A DNA stretch of 64,000 nucleotides from Comamonas sp. KCTC 72670 (lineage in GTDB: Bacteria; Myxococcota; Myxococcia; Myxococcales; Myxococcaceae), in assembly GCA_014656495.1 (NCBI GenBank), contig BNCN01000005.1, positions 372,001 to 436,000 of the forward strand, written 5' to 3'. This document shows positions 8,355 through 17,900 of the stretch, in pieces (the stretch's first letter is position 1; the number at the start of each line of letters is the position of its first letter). A model generated the notes under the pieces. That model worked only from the letters and a program-made list of their open reading frames with translations. It made no database searches and was not told the origin of the DNA. Both the position numbers and the translations under genes were made by a program.

Positions 8355-10130
8355 TCACACGTAGCGCTGCGCCAGCTGCGACACCTGCCCGGTGGCGTGG
8401 CTCACAGCCGTGGCCGCCTGCTGCGTGGTGTCCAGGTGCCGCAGCGTGTCCGTCGTCAGCTCGTCCAGCTCCCGCACGGCGGCGAAGAGCTGGTCCACGC
8501 CCGCGTGCTGCTGCGACACGGCCTCGGTGATCTGCCGCACCGCGGCCGCGGACTCCTTGGACAGGCCGGCGAGCTCGCGCAGCCGCTCGCCGCTGTGGCG
8601 CAGGGGCTCCAGCGCCTCCGCGACGCCCTCCGCGCCCTGGTCCGACATCGCCGAGGCTTGTTGGGTCGCCGTGGCCATGGCCTCCAGCAGGCCGCGCACC
8701 TGGTTGGTGGCGCGGATGGACTGGTCCGCCAGGTCGCGCATCTGCCGGGCCACCACGCCAAAGCCCTTGCCGTGCTCGCCTGCGCGCGTGGCCTCGATGG
8801 CGGCGTTGATGGCCAGCATGTGGGACTGGTCGGCCAGCGACTTCACCACCTCGGACACGCGGCCCACCTCGCGGGCGCGCTGCTCCAAATCGAGCATCTG
8901 CTCGTGCAGCCCGGCGGCGATGTCGCGGATGGAGGCGAGCCCCTTCTCCGTCCCGGCCAGGGACTCCTCGCCCAGCTTGCCCACGGCGGCGGCGCGCTCG
9001 GCCACCTGGAGGATGCTGGTGGCGCGGGAGTGCGTCACGTGGGAGGCCTGCTGGATTTCCTGCGCCGTGGCGCGCGCCTGGTGCAGCGCCGCGGCCTGCC
9101 GGGATAGCGTCTGGTTTTGCTGGGCGCTGGCCTGGGACAGCCGCTGCCCCGCGTCCGCGAGGTCGCCCGCGGAGGAGCGCAGCGAGCGCGGCAGGTCCTG
9201 GAGCTGCTGGTAGAGCTGCCACGTGGACGCGGCCAGGTCACCGACCTCGTCCGAGGACACCCACTGGGGCGGCGTGGCGCGGCCCTCCACCAGCGCCTCC
9301 AGCGACGCACCCACCGCGCGAGCGCCCCGCGCGAGCCGCCGGGCCGCCCAGGCCGCCGTGAGGATGGAGCCCAGCGCCGCGTAGCCGCCGAGCACGACCA
9401 CCGGCTGAATCAGCTCCGCCTCCAGCGGGCGCACCGTGGCCTGGACGCGCTCGGCCGCCGCGGCGTCGCCCTTGGCCGCGAGGTCCGCCGCCAGGGCGCC
9501 CATGCCGCGCTCCAGCCGCAGGTGCAGCGTGACGATGCTGGCCAGACACGTGATGAGCAGCGCGGAGACGACCATCGCGGGCAGCAGCCACAGCTGGCGC
9601 GTCGCGAACCCTTCACCCGCGGGCTTGGAGCTGGGCGCCTGCTGATAGGCGGCCAGCACGGTGGGCATCATCACCCGCTCGAACAGCATGTACGCCAGCG
9701 GGCTGCTGAAGAGGCCCGCGCTCACCGCCACCGCCACGCCGATGAGCACCACCGTCGGGGGCCGGTCCAGCAGCAGCACCGCGCCGCCGTTGAAGAGGAT
9801 GCCGCCCAGGGTCCAGGACGCCATCATCTCCACGAAGGCAATCGCGGAGGGGATGCGAATCAGCCGCTCCACCCGTTGGGTTCCGTGCGAGGCCATGGCG
9901 CGCTTCATCAGCCACGGCATCACCACCAGGGGTTGCACCACCGCGCACAGCCCGAGCACCACCGGGGTGATGATGCCCAGGAAGATCTGGAACTCCCTCG
10001 CACCCGAGAGGTCGAGCAACTGCATGTCGACATAGACGGCGGGTGTGAAGGCCACCGTCGTGATGACGGACCGCAGCAGGTACAGCCGTCGAAGCAGGGC
10101 GCCTGGAGTCGGAAGTGGAGGGGTGGCCAT
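8355..10130 (-). CDS. Methyl-accepting chemotaxis protein with multi-span membrane sensor
   Basis: This 591-residue receptor begins with about four to six hydrophobic segments (residues 15-165 and 175-205, then 245-265) rather than a classical periplasmic sensor. It probably senses something within the membrane. A HAMP-like segment (about 265-320) leads into a long helical signalling domain whose hairpin tip contains HMLAINAAIEATRAGEHGKG and FGVVARQMRDLADQS, the conserved contact site for CheA and CheW. No che gene flanks it, so its kinase is encoded elsewhere, possibly in the operon at 1-3.5 kb. Confidence 0.9.
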   Translation of the reverse strand: MATPPLPTPGALLRRLYLLRSVITTVAFTPAVYVDMQLLDLSGAREFQIFLGIITPVVLGLCAVVQPLVVMPWLMKRAMASHGTQRVERLIRIPSAIAFVEMMASWTLGGILFNGGAVLLLDRPPTVVLIGVAVAVSAGLFSSPLAYMLFERVMMPTVLAAYQQAPSSKPAGEGFATRQLWLLPAMVVSALLITCLASIVTLHLRLERGMGALAADLAAKGDAAAAERVQATVRPLEAELIQPVVVLGGYAALGSILTAAWAARRLARGARAVGASLEALVEGRATPPQWVSSDEVGDLAASTWQLYQQLQDLPRSLRSSAGDLADAGQRLSQASAQQNQTLSRQAAALHQARATAQEIQQASHVTHSRATSILQVAERAAAVGKLGEESLAGTEKGLASIRDIAAGLHEQMLDLEQRAREVGRVSEVVKSLADQSHMLAINAAIEATRAGEHGKGFGVVARQMRDLADQSIRATNQVRGLLEAMATATQQASAMSDQGAEGVAEALEPLRHSGERLRELAGLSKESAAAVRQITEAVSQQHAGVDQLFAAVRELDELTTDTLRHLDTTQQAATAVSHATGQVSQLAQRYV

Positions 10131-10399
10131 CGGAACGCGGTGCTCCTGGGTAGCAGTGACCCCAGCGTGCGACCCAGGGAGCCTGCCGTCAATGTTCAGT
10201 CACGCTCCGTTTCCTGCAGCCTGTGCGGAAATGCCGACATGTAGGCCCACGCCCTGGGTTGTCCCAGAGGGACTGGGGGTGCGCCAGCGGGGCCGCCCGC
10301 TCGTGGAGCAGGCTGGGGACCGAGGCCCCCCTGTCGGCGGTTCCAGGAATGCCCACACTCTGGCTCCAACACGCTGTCTGCTGTGAAAGGAGACCCGTC

Positions 10400-10591
10400 A
10401 TGGGCGAGTGGACCGACAAGGCCAAGGGGAAGATCAAGGAAGTGGCCGGCGTCGCGAGCGGCGACCGTGAGCTGGAGGCCGAGGGCAAGCGTGACTCCGC
10501 CAAGGGCGCCATCAAGGGGAAGATCGAGGACGCCAAGCGGGTCATCAAGGACGCCATCGACTCGGACAAGCCGCGCCGGGACGAGCCCTAG
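10400..10591 (+). CDS. CsbD-like general stress protein
   Basis: This 63-residue hydrophilic protein has the CsbD family pattern: it opens WTDKAKGKIKEVAGVASGD and repeats Lys/Glu/Ala-rich amphipathic helices (EAEGKRDSAKGAIKGK). Family members are abundant small stress-response proteins of unknown biochemical role. AAAGGAG sits just before the ATG. A rho-independent terminator follows 44 bases after the stop codon, so the gene appears to be monocistronic. Confidence 0.9.
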   Translation: MGEWTDKAKGKIKEVAGVASGDRELEAEGKRDSAKGAIKGKIEDAKRVIKDAIDSDKPRRDEP

Positions 10592-10634
10592 CCGTCCTCC
10601 CTGGCGAAGGCCGGGGACATGCATGTGAGTGATT

Positions 10635-10673
10635 CGGGCCACGAAGACTGCTCTTCGTGGCCCGGTCCTTTTT
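10635..10673 (+). terminator. Rho-independent terminator after csbD-like gene
   Basis: A perfect 12-bp inverted repeat (CGGGCCACGAAG / CTTCGTGGCCCG) with a six-base loop is followed by a T-run (GTCCTTTTT). It isolates the CsbD-like gene from the large lipoprotein gene downstream. Confidence 0.9.
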
Positions 10674-10688
10674 GAAGTATGTCGTTCA

Positions 10689-10713
10689 AGGATTGACGTT
10701 CTCCGCGTGTCTG
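10689..10713 (+). promoter_or_regulatory. Putative promoter of first large lipoprotein gene
   Basis: The stretch AGGATTGACGTTCTCC-GCGTGTCTG lies 77 bases before the ATG and just after a terminator. It closely matches AGGATTTCACGCTCCC-TGCGTATCCG before the paralogous gene at 14950. Conservation between duplicated leaders and a GGATT/CGT layout suggest a shared promoter, perhaps of ECF-sigma type. This is inference. Confidence 0.4.
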
Positions 10714-10765
10714 ATTTGGCGGCGCTCTTTGCGCTGTCCCAATCCCAAACGAGGGGAACGCTTTC

Positions 10766-13700
10766 ATGCAGGTGTTGCCTAATCCGTCGCTGACGGGAGA
10801 CGTGTGTCCGCCGAGGGCGGACGCGCCGGCCAGGAGCAAGACTTCACGGTGGCTCCCAGGGGTGATGGCCGCGTTGGTGCTGTGGGGGTGCGGAGAGACT
10901 TCACTGGATGTCGTCGAGCCTTCCGCGGTCCCTGTCACTGCCCGAACCTCCAAGGACAAGCTGGACTGCACGCCCGAGGACCTGGAGACAGGTGAATGGA
11001 CCTGCATCGGTGGCTTTGACTACAGCCTCGAGTGCTTCGCGCGGCGGGCGTCCACGGCCTGTGGCATGGACGAGAGCCCGAAGACGTGTACGTCCTACAA
11101 CATCTGCCAGCACCCGGACTTCGGCTATGCGCCCGCCTTTCACGATGTGGTGATTCCTGTCGGTGATGGGCGGGACGGCACGTGTAACGCGCTTGCCCGC
11201 GCCTACATGCAGGCGAACGCGCCGTCGTCGACTTGGACCGGCATCTCTTGGACCTGGTACATCGACGGCCCGCCACCGGGGAGCGAGGAATCCGCGCGAG
11301 CATGGCCAGCGCCTCCCCGGGCTTCCAGCAGCGCTGCGGAGTTCTGCTACATCACCTACTTCAACTTCCCTGTGATGCGGTCGGATGCCGGACCTCAGTG
11401 TGGCACGGTGGAGTCGGACTGCACGGTGGCCTGCGCCAACCCCCGGATGTGCCAGGTGAATGGGGTCTGGGTCACCGACGCTGCTCAATGCGGAACCCTG
11501 GTGGGGCCGTGCGGCTCCGGCAGCGGCACGCCGCTCTACAATACGTGTCGCGACGCGAGCCACGGCGTAGCGCCCGACGCGGAGTGTGGCGCGGGCTTCG
11601 TGGAAGGAAAAGCGCCCGCCACCGCCACGCTGGCGGAAGTGCGAGCGCAGGCGGCGGCACAGTGGGCGGCCTCGGGAAGCCGTGGGGCGCCTGTCTATGA
11701 CTCGCCCATCACCTGCTCGGAGTGTCGCAGCGTCTACTCGCTGTCCGCGCGCGAAGTGAGCCGGCACTTGTACGTGACGCTGGCCATGTCCCACGAGGAC
11801 CCTCGGCTGCACCTGCTGGCGGGCTCCGCCTACTTCCTGGCCCGTGACAACCCGACGCTTACCCAGTCCGAGCTGACGGCTGCGCTCAACGCCATTTCCA
11901 ACGCGCTGAACCTCTATCCCTTCAACCCCGAGAAGGATGGCTCCGGTCCAAGGGTCCGGACGATGATTCGCATGCTCGCGCGGGCACAGCCTCAGCTGCG
12001 GGCTCCGACGCCGCTGCCTGCGTCAACGCCGGCGACCCGGGCACTGCGGGCCTATACTCAAGCCCTGCTGGGCCGGATGCACAACGGCTTGAGCCTGGAG
12101 CGTGGGCTCGCCACGGCCCACTCCCTGGTGGAGCGCTACGGCGAGGTGGACGCCTTTACCGAAGAGACCTGGGGCAGGTTGCACGACCTGGCGCAGGGCA
12201 ACGCCGCGTTGGCCGCGGTGGTGAATGGCGGTGGCATCGGCGCTGGCGTGGGTGCTTCCACCTCGCACACCGCTGAGCAGATTCTGACCCACCACCCCAT
12301 GGGCGCGCTGGCGGGCTTCGTGTTGCCGCGCTTGCTCAGTGACGGAAGCCTGTCGGTCACGGAGGCCGAGGCGCGGGGCTTCATCCAGACCGCGTCCACC
12401 GCGGGCTTGTCCCTCGCCCAGCAGTACTCCGACATGCTCGATGACTTGAACTCCGCCGAGCAGGCGTACCGCGCCGTCATCGCGTTGCGGAGGCCCGCGT
12501 CGACGTCGCCTCTAGGGGAGGAGGGCGCGCCTCCCGCGGCGATGCCCATCACGCCGATGCCGGAGGAAGTCGCGCTTCAGGCGGCCATCACCGCCGCGAA
12601 GGCTCAGGGCACACAGCTCAAGAACCAGCTCACGGGCGTGAAAGAGGCCGTGGCAGGGGGGCTGGGCTTGATGTCCGCGCTCCTCAGGCAAGCTGGGGAG
12701 GAACAATTCGCCGCAGACCTCCTGAAGTTCAGCAAGGCGCTGGGCACGACGCTGGAGGCGGTGGCGAAGTACGCCGAGAGCTCGGTGAAGATCGCGGAGA
12801 CGATCTCCGGCGTCCTCGACCTGGGGGCCAAGGGCTTCCAGATCGTCAGCGCCGCGGTCTTCTCCGGACAGATTGTGGGGGCCGTCTTCCAGCTCTTCTC
12901 CCTGCTGCGGAAACCGACAGAGCCGGACCTCGACCAAATCATCCTCGGGGAGCTCCGTGAGCTGCGTCAGATTGTCGAAGAACTACAGTCCCGGATGCTG
13001 ACCCGTTTCGACCGGGTGGACCGGAAGCTCAATGCCATCCACAGCGATATGCATGCCCGCTTCGCCCTGGTGGACTGGGAGTTGGGTCGGGTGAACCAGA
13101 ACGTGGAGGAGGTTCAGCGGTCGTTGCATGAGCTGCAGGCGGGGCTCAACCGTCTGGACCAGAGCATGTACGAGTACTTCACGGACTCGAAGAACGACAA
13201 CTTCGAGGACACCGCTGCGTTCTACCTGGGGTGGGACACGCGTCACCCTATGCCCATGCTCTACAGCGACTTCATGGTGCCGGAGAACCAGTTCTATGCC
13301 TGGGGCGCGCTGCACGCTCAGAACTCCTCCATCCTCGCGGGCATCGACGGGCGTGGCCTCAACCCGGCCATCAGTCCCGCGGACGAGCTGACCAGCCACA
13401 AGCTTTCGTACAACATCAACTACCTCCGGGAGTTCCCCGCCCAGTTGGGGCTTCCCATGTTGTTCCCGGAGCGCATCTCCAGCCCGAAGGACTGGATGGC
13501 GGGCGCGGAAGCCTACGCGCAGCTCTTCGAGGAGCAGCCCGCGCTCGGTGCTCAGATGCTCTCCTCCCGGCATGGAAGCCTCGTCTCCGCGGGCACGCGA
13601 TTGGACGCCGCGCTGAAGAACATTGGCAAGCCGCTGTTCGCCGGCATTCACGCTCGCTATCTGGCGGATTGGGCCGGGATGAAGCTGCTCATCGAGCAGG

Positions 13701-14776
13701 CCGAGTCTGAATGGCGGCACAGCCCGACCCGGAGCCTGCACGGCGTCAGCCCGTGGGGTGGCCCGGACCAGGAGCCTGGGGCGCATTACCTGAAGCCGGG
13801 TGAAAAGGGCATCGTCCCCTGCGCGGGCGGACAGTGGGCCGACAACAATGGTGACGGCGCGCCGGACTACATCAGCGTGGACGCGGCTCGCTTGCACCAA
13901 GCCGCGCTGCGACCCTTTGTCATCGCGGACAACTTGAACCTGGACGGCGCCTCCATTGACCTGTGTGGCGATGCGCACTGGCTCCGTTGGAAGGCGGAGC
14001 CTGTAGGCCTCGGCGATCAATATCGCCTCACCTATCGTCTGCGCTCCACGGTGTACGTCCGGTACTCCTACTGGGACACTGCGACGAACGGGTGGAAGTC
14101 CGAGCTTGTGGGAGGCCGCCGCATCATCGGCGGCGACGAGTTCACCGTTCCCGTGCTGGGACTCGAGTTGCCGACGTACAACCCGAACACGTTTCGAGAT
14201 CCCCTCAAATCGATGGTGACGAAGTGGACCGACGTGTCACAGGCGAGTTCGTTCGAGGACTTCCTCGGCGACGCCGCGTTTCGCACCACCATCAGCAACA
14301 AGGTGAGGAATGCGCTGAAGGACCAGCAGCGCCAGTTCTATGGCTCCATCGCGACCAGGACGGCCCAGGCGGGTGATGCGCTCCAACTCCAGGCGAAGCG
14401 GATGACGGGCACGCGGCTGCTCTGGCAAGCCTATGTCGCCCTGGCCTTGCCCCTGTCGTTGGACCATGACGAGTACCTGCGCGGACTGCTCTATGGTGAG
14501 GACGCCGTGCTGTCGGGCTACGACACCCTGCAGGACGTGGAAATCACCCCTGTGATGAACGACGTGCAGGACATGTACGCGTTGTTCAGCGTCGCGGGCG
14601 AACTCCCGGACAACAACATCCTCCAGGACCTGCACCCCGTGGTGACGTTGCGGGCCAACCAACTGAGAGTCGTCATTGACGCGTCCTTGGATGCTCAGGC
14701 GGAGGCAGGAGGCCCCGAGGCGAGCGCCTGGGTGGAGTCCACGCTGCTGCGACTGCAGCTCAGCGCGCCGAACTGA
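10766..14776 (+). CDS. Very large secreted lipoprotein, tandem paralogue 1
   Basis: This 1,336-residue protein is not a recognised family. A long signal sequence ends in a lipobox (LVLWGC, Cys near residue 43), predicting lipid anchoring. Residues 60-330 are Cys-rich with many paired cysteines (CGTVESDCTVAC, ITCSECRS). A helical middle (about 340-640) follows. Near 660-740 a strongly hydrophobic stretch (GFQIVSAAVFSGQIVGAVFQ) is succeeded by a long heptad-like helix (ELRQIVEELQSRMLTRFDRV). The C-terminal third contains a calcium-loop-like DNNGDGAPDYI. Helix plus hydrophobic hairpin plus helix resembles alpha-pore-forming toxins in outline only. The next gene encodes a paralogue alignable along its whole length. 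Confidence 0.8.
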   Translation: MQVLPNPSLTGDVCPPRADAPARSKTSRWLPGVMAALVLWGCGETSLDVVEPSAVPVTARTSKDKLDCTPEDLETGEWTCIGGFDYSLECFARRASTACGMDESPKTCTSYNICQHPDFGYAPAFHDVVIPVGDGRDGTCNALARAYMQANAPSSTWTGISWTWYIDGPPPGSEESARAWPAPPRASSSAAEFCYITYFNFPVMRSDAGPQCGTVESDCTVACANPRMCQVNGVWVTDAAQCGTLVGPCGSGSGTPLYNTCRDASHGVAPDAECGAGFVEGKAPATATLAEVRAQAAAQWAASGSRGAPVYDSPITCSECRSVYSLSAREVSRHLYVTLAMSHEDPRLHLLAGSAYFLARDNPTLTQSELTAALNAISNALNLYPFNPEKDGSGPRVRTMIRMLARAQPQLRAPTPLPASTPATRALRAYTQALLGRMHNGLSLERGLATAHSLVERYGEVDAFTEETWGRLHDLAQGNAALAAVVNGGGIGAGVGASTSHTAEQILTHHPMGALAGFVLPRLLSDGSLSVTEAEARGFIQTASTAGLSLAQQYSDMLDDLNSAEQAYRAVIALRRPASTSPLGEEGAPPAAMPITPMPEEVALQAAITAAKAQGTQLKNQLTGVKEAVAGGLGLMSALLRQAGEEQFAADLLKFSKALGTTLEAVAKYAESSVKIAETISGVLDLGAKGFQIVSAAVFSGQIVGAVFQLFSLLRKPTEPDLDQIILGELRELRQIVEELQSRMLTRFDRVDRKLNAIHSDMHARFALVDWELGRVNQNVEEVQRSLHELQAGLNRLDQSMYEYFTDSKNDNFEDTAAFYLGWDTRHPMPMLYSDFMVPENQFYAWGALHAQNSSILAGIDGRGLNPAISPADELTSHKLSYNINYLREFPAQLGLPMLFPERISSPKDWMAGAEAYAQLFEEQPALGAQMLSSRHGSLVSAGTRLDAALKNIGKPLFAGIHARYLADWAGMKLLIEQAESEWRHSPTRSLHGVSPWGGPDQEPGAHYLKPGEKGIVPCAGGQWADNNGDGAPDYISVDAARLHQAALRPFVIADNLNLDGASIDLCGDAHWLRWKAEPVGLGDQYRLTYRLRSTVYVRYSYWDTATNGWKSELVGGRRIIGGDEFTVPVLGLELPTYNPNTFRDPLKSMVTKWTDVSQASSFEDFLGDAAFRTTISNKVRNALKDQQRQFYGSIATRTAQAGDALQLQAKRMTGTRLLWQAYVALALPLSLDHDEYLRGLLYGEDAVLSGYDTLQDVEITPVMNDVQDMYALFSVAGELPDNNILQDLHPVVTLRANQLRVVIDASLDAQAEAGGPEASAWVESTLLRLQLSAPN

Positions 14777-14802
14777 GCGAACGGATGTGATGTGAAACCG
14801 GG

Positions 14803-14836
14803 CGGGCCGCGGAGGACATGCCTCCGCGGCCCGTTT
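14803..14836 (+). terminator. Rho-independent terminator after lipoprotein 1
   Basis: A perfect 13-bp stem (CGGGCCGCGGAGG / CCTCCGCGGCCCG) with loop ACATG is followed by TTT. A nearly identical stem follows the second paralogue, so gene and terminator appear to have been duplicated together. Confidence 0.85.
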
Positions 14837-14854
14837 CGTTCGCGCGGCAGGACC

Positions 14855-14880
14855 AGGATTTCACGCTCCCTGCGTATCCG
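14855..14880 (+). promoter_or_regulatory. Putative promoter of second large lipoprotein gene
   Basis: This is the counterpart of the element at 10689-10713, lying between the terminator of gene 1 and the ATG at 14950. The shared spacing of AGGATT to GCGT and the similar ribosome-site leaders (CGAGGGG) support common regulation of both genes. Confidence 0.4.
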
Positions 14881-14949
14881 CCCTCGACGGCCCTTTCTTG
14901 CCGTCCCTGGCCGAGTCCGGCCCAGGCCCAAGCGAGGGGGAAGTCCTTC

Positions 14950-17900
14950 ATGTTCGTGTCGCGAAATCCGTCGTCGACGGGAGACGTGTGTCCACCGTCT
15001 GCCCGCGCGCCCATTCCCAGCAGACGTTCACTTCGGCTCCCGGCCATGTTGGCCGCGTTGGCCTTCTGGGGCTGCGGCGAAGCCCCGCCCCCTGGCGCCG
15101 AGGAACCCATCGTCACCCGCACCGTCGAGGACGGCCTCACCTGCACGCCCGAGGACCTCGCGACCGGTGATTGGCTGTGCACCGGGAACTTCACCTACAG
15201 CCTGGAGTGCTTCGCTCAGCAGGCCTCCGCCGCATGTGGCGAGGACACGGACCCCAAGACGTGTACGACGTACGGCACGTGTCAGCACGAGGACTTCGGC
15301 GTGACGCGGGGCGTTCACGAAGCGGTGCTGCCGCTGGGCACGAAGGAGGGCTCCTGCGAGTCGCACGCGCGAGGCTACATGTCCACGCACGCGGACCCGT
15401 CGACGTGGGCCGGCATCACCTGGCTCTGGTACATCGGAAGCCCGCCGCCAGGCGGCGAGGAGTCCATGCGCGCCGCGGGCGGCGGAGCCCAGAAGGCCGC
15501 CGGTGCGACCCAGGAGTTCTGCTACATCACCTTCTACGGCTACCCCGTGGGCGTGGCGACGGGCACCGGACCGCAGTGCGGCACGGTGGAGTCCGCCTGC
15601 ACCGTGGCCTGCAACAACCCCCAGACCTGCCAGGTGAATGGCGCGTGGGTGACGGACGCGGCCCAGTGCGGGACCCTGGTGGGCCCCTGTGGCCCTGGCA
15701 GCGGCGCGCCGCTCTATGACACCTGCCGCGCCGCCAGCCACGGCGTGGCGCCCGACGCGGAGTGTGGCGCGGGCTTCGTGGAGGGCCAGGCGCCCGGCAA
15801 CGCCACCTTGGCGCAGGTGCAAGCGCAGGCGGCGGCGCAGTGGGCCGCCTCGGGGAGCCGCGGCGAGCCGGTCTACGACGCGCCCATCACCTGCTCGGAG
15901 TGCCGTGGCGCCTTCTCGCTGACCGCGCAGGAGGTGAACCGGCGCGTGTACGCGACGGTGGCCATGTCCCGCGAGGACCCCCGGCTGCACCTGCTGGCGG
16001 GCTCCGCCTACTTCCTGGCCCGCGACAACCCGACGCTCACCCAGGCTGAGCTGACGGCAGGGCTCAACGCCATCTCCACCGCGCTGAATGTCTACCCCTT
16101 CAACCCGGAGAAGGACGGCTCCGGCCCGCGCGTGCGGACGATGATTCGCATCCTCGCCCGCGCCCAGCCGCAGCTCTCCACGTCGACGGCGCCGGGCAAG
16201 GCGCTGCGCGCCCATGCGCAGGCGCTGCTCGCCAGCATGCACAACGGCCTGGACCTGGAGCGCGGCCTCGCCACGGCCCACTCGATGGTGGAGCGCTACG
16301 GTGAAGTGGAGGCCTTCACGGAGGACACCTGGGCCCGGCTGCATGACCTGGCGCAGGGCAACGTCGCCCTGGCGGCGGCGCTGAACGGCGGCGGAATCGG
16401 CGGCGGCGCGGGCGTCCACACCACGCAGAGCGCCGCGCAGATGCTGGCCTCGAACCCCATGGGCCCGATGGCGGGCTTCATCCTGCCGCGCCTCGCGGCG
16501 GACGGGAGCCTGGTGACCACCGAGGCCGACGCGCGAACCTTCGTCCAGACCGCGTCCACCACCGCGCTCCATGCCATCCAGCAGTACTCCAACATGCTCG
16601 ACGCGTTGAACACCGCCGAGCAGGCCTACCGCGCCTCCGTCGCCCTGAAGAAGCCCCAGCAGCGGACGTTGGCCCTCGCGGAGGAAGAAGCGCCCGAGAT
16701 GGCGCTGACGAGCGGCGCGGAGACGCCGGAGGCGGCGGCGCTCAAGACGGCCATCACCGAGGCGAAGGCGCGCGGCACGGCGCTGAAGGACCAGCTCAAC
16801 GGCGTGCGTGAAGGCGTCACGGGTGGGCTCGGGCTGGTGGCGGACCTCCTCAAGAAGGACGGCGACACGGAGTTCGCCGCCGAAATCTCGAAGTTCAGCA
16901 AGGCGCTGAACACCACGCTGGAGGCGGTGGCGAAGTACGCGGAGAGCTCGGTGAAGATCGCCGAGAAGGTCTCCACCTTCCTCGGCCTGGGCGTGAAGGG
17001 CTTCCAGATTGTCAGCGGCGCCATCTTCACCGGGCAAATCATCGGCGCGGCCATCCAGCTCTTCTCCTTGCTGACCAACCCGGCCGAGCCGCCCATCGAG
17101 AAGGTCATCCTCGACGAAATCTTCAAGCTCAAGGAGCTCATCGTGCAGCTCCAGGGGCGGATGGTCAGCCGCTTCGACCGGGTGGACCGCAAGCTCAACG
17201 ACATCCACCGCGACATGCAGGACCGCTTCGCGCTGGTGAACTGGGAGCTGGGGCACGTGAACCAGAACGTCGAGGAGGTGCAGGCGTCGCTGCATGCGCT
17301 GCACACGGGCCTGAACCGCGTGGACCAGAACATGTACGAGTACTTCACCGACACGAAGAACGACCCGTTCGAGCTGGCCGCCTGGTCCTACCTGGGCTGG
17401 GACACGCGTCACCCCACGCCCATGCTCTACGCGGACTTCATGGCCGCGGAGAACCAGTTCTCCAAGTGGGGCGCGGTGGACGCGCGCAACTCCACCATCC
17501 TGGCGGGCATCGACGGGCGTGGCGCCAACCCGGACGTGAGCCCCGCGGATGAGCTGTCGAACCACAAGCTCTCCTACAACATCAACTACCTGCGCGAGTT
17601 CCCCGTGCAGTTGGGGCTGCCCCTGCTGAGCAGTGAGCGCATCTCCAGCCCGAAGGACTGGATGGCGGGCGCGGAGGCCTACGCGCAGCTCTTCGAGGAG
17701 CAGCCCGCGCTCGGTGCTCAGATGCTCTCCACCCGGCACAGCAACCTCATCGCCGCAGGCACGCAGCTCGACACGGCGCTGCGCACCCTGGGCAAGCCGC
17801 TGTTCGCCGGCATCCACGCGCGCTACGCGGCGGACTGGACGGGGATGAAGTCGCTCATCGAGAACGCGGAGATGGTCTGGCGGCACAGCCCCACCCGCGG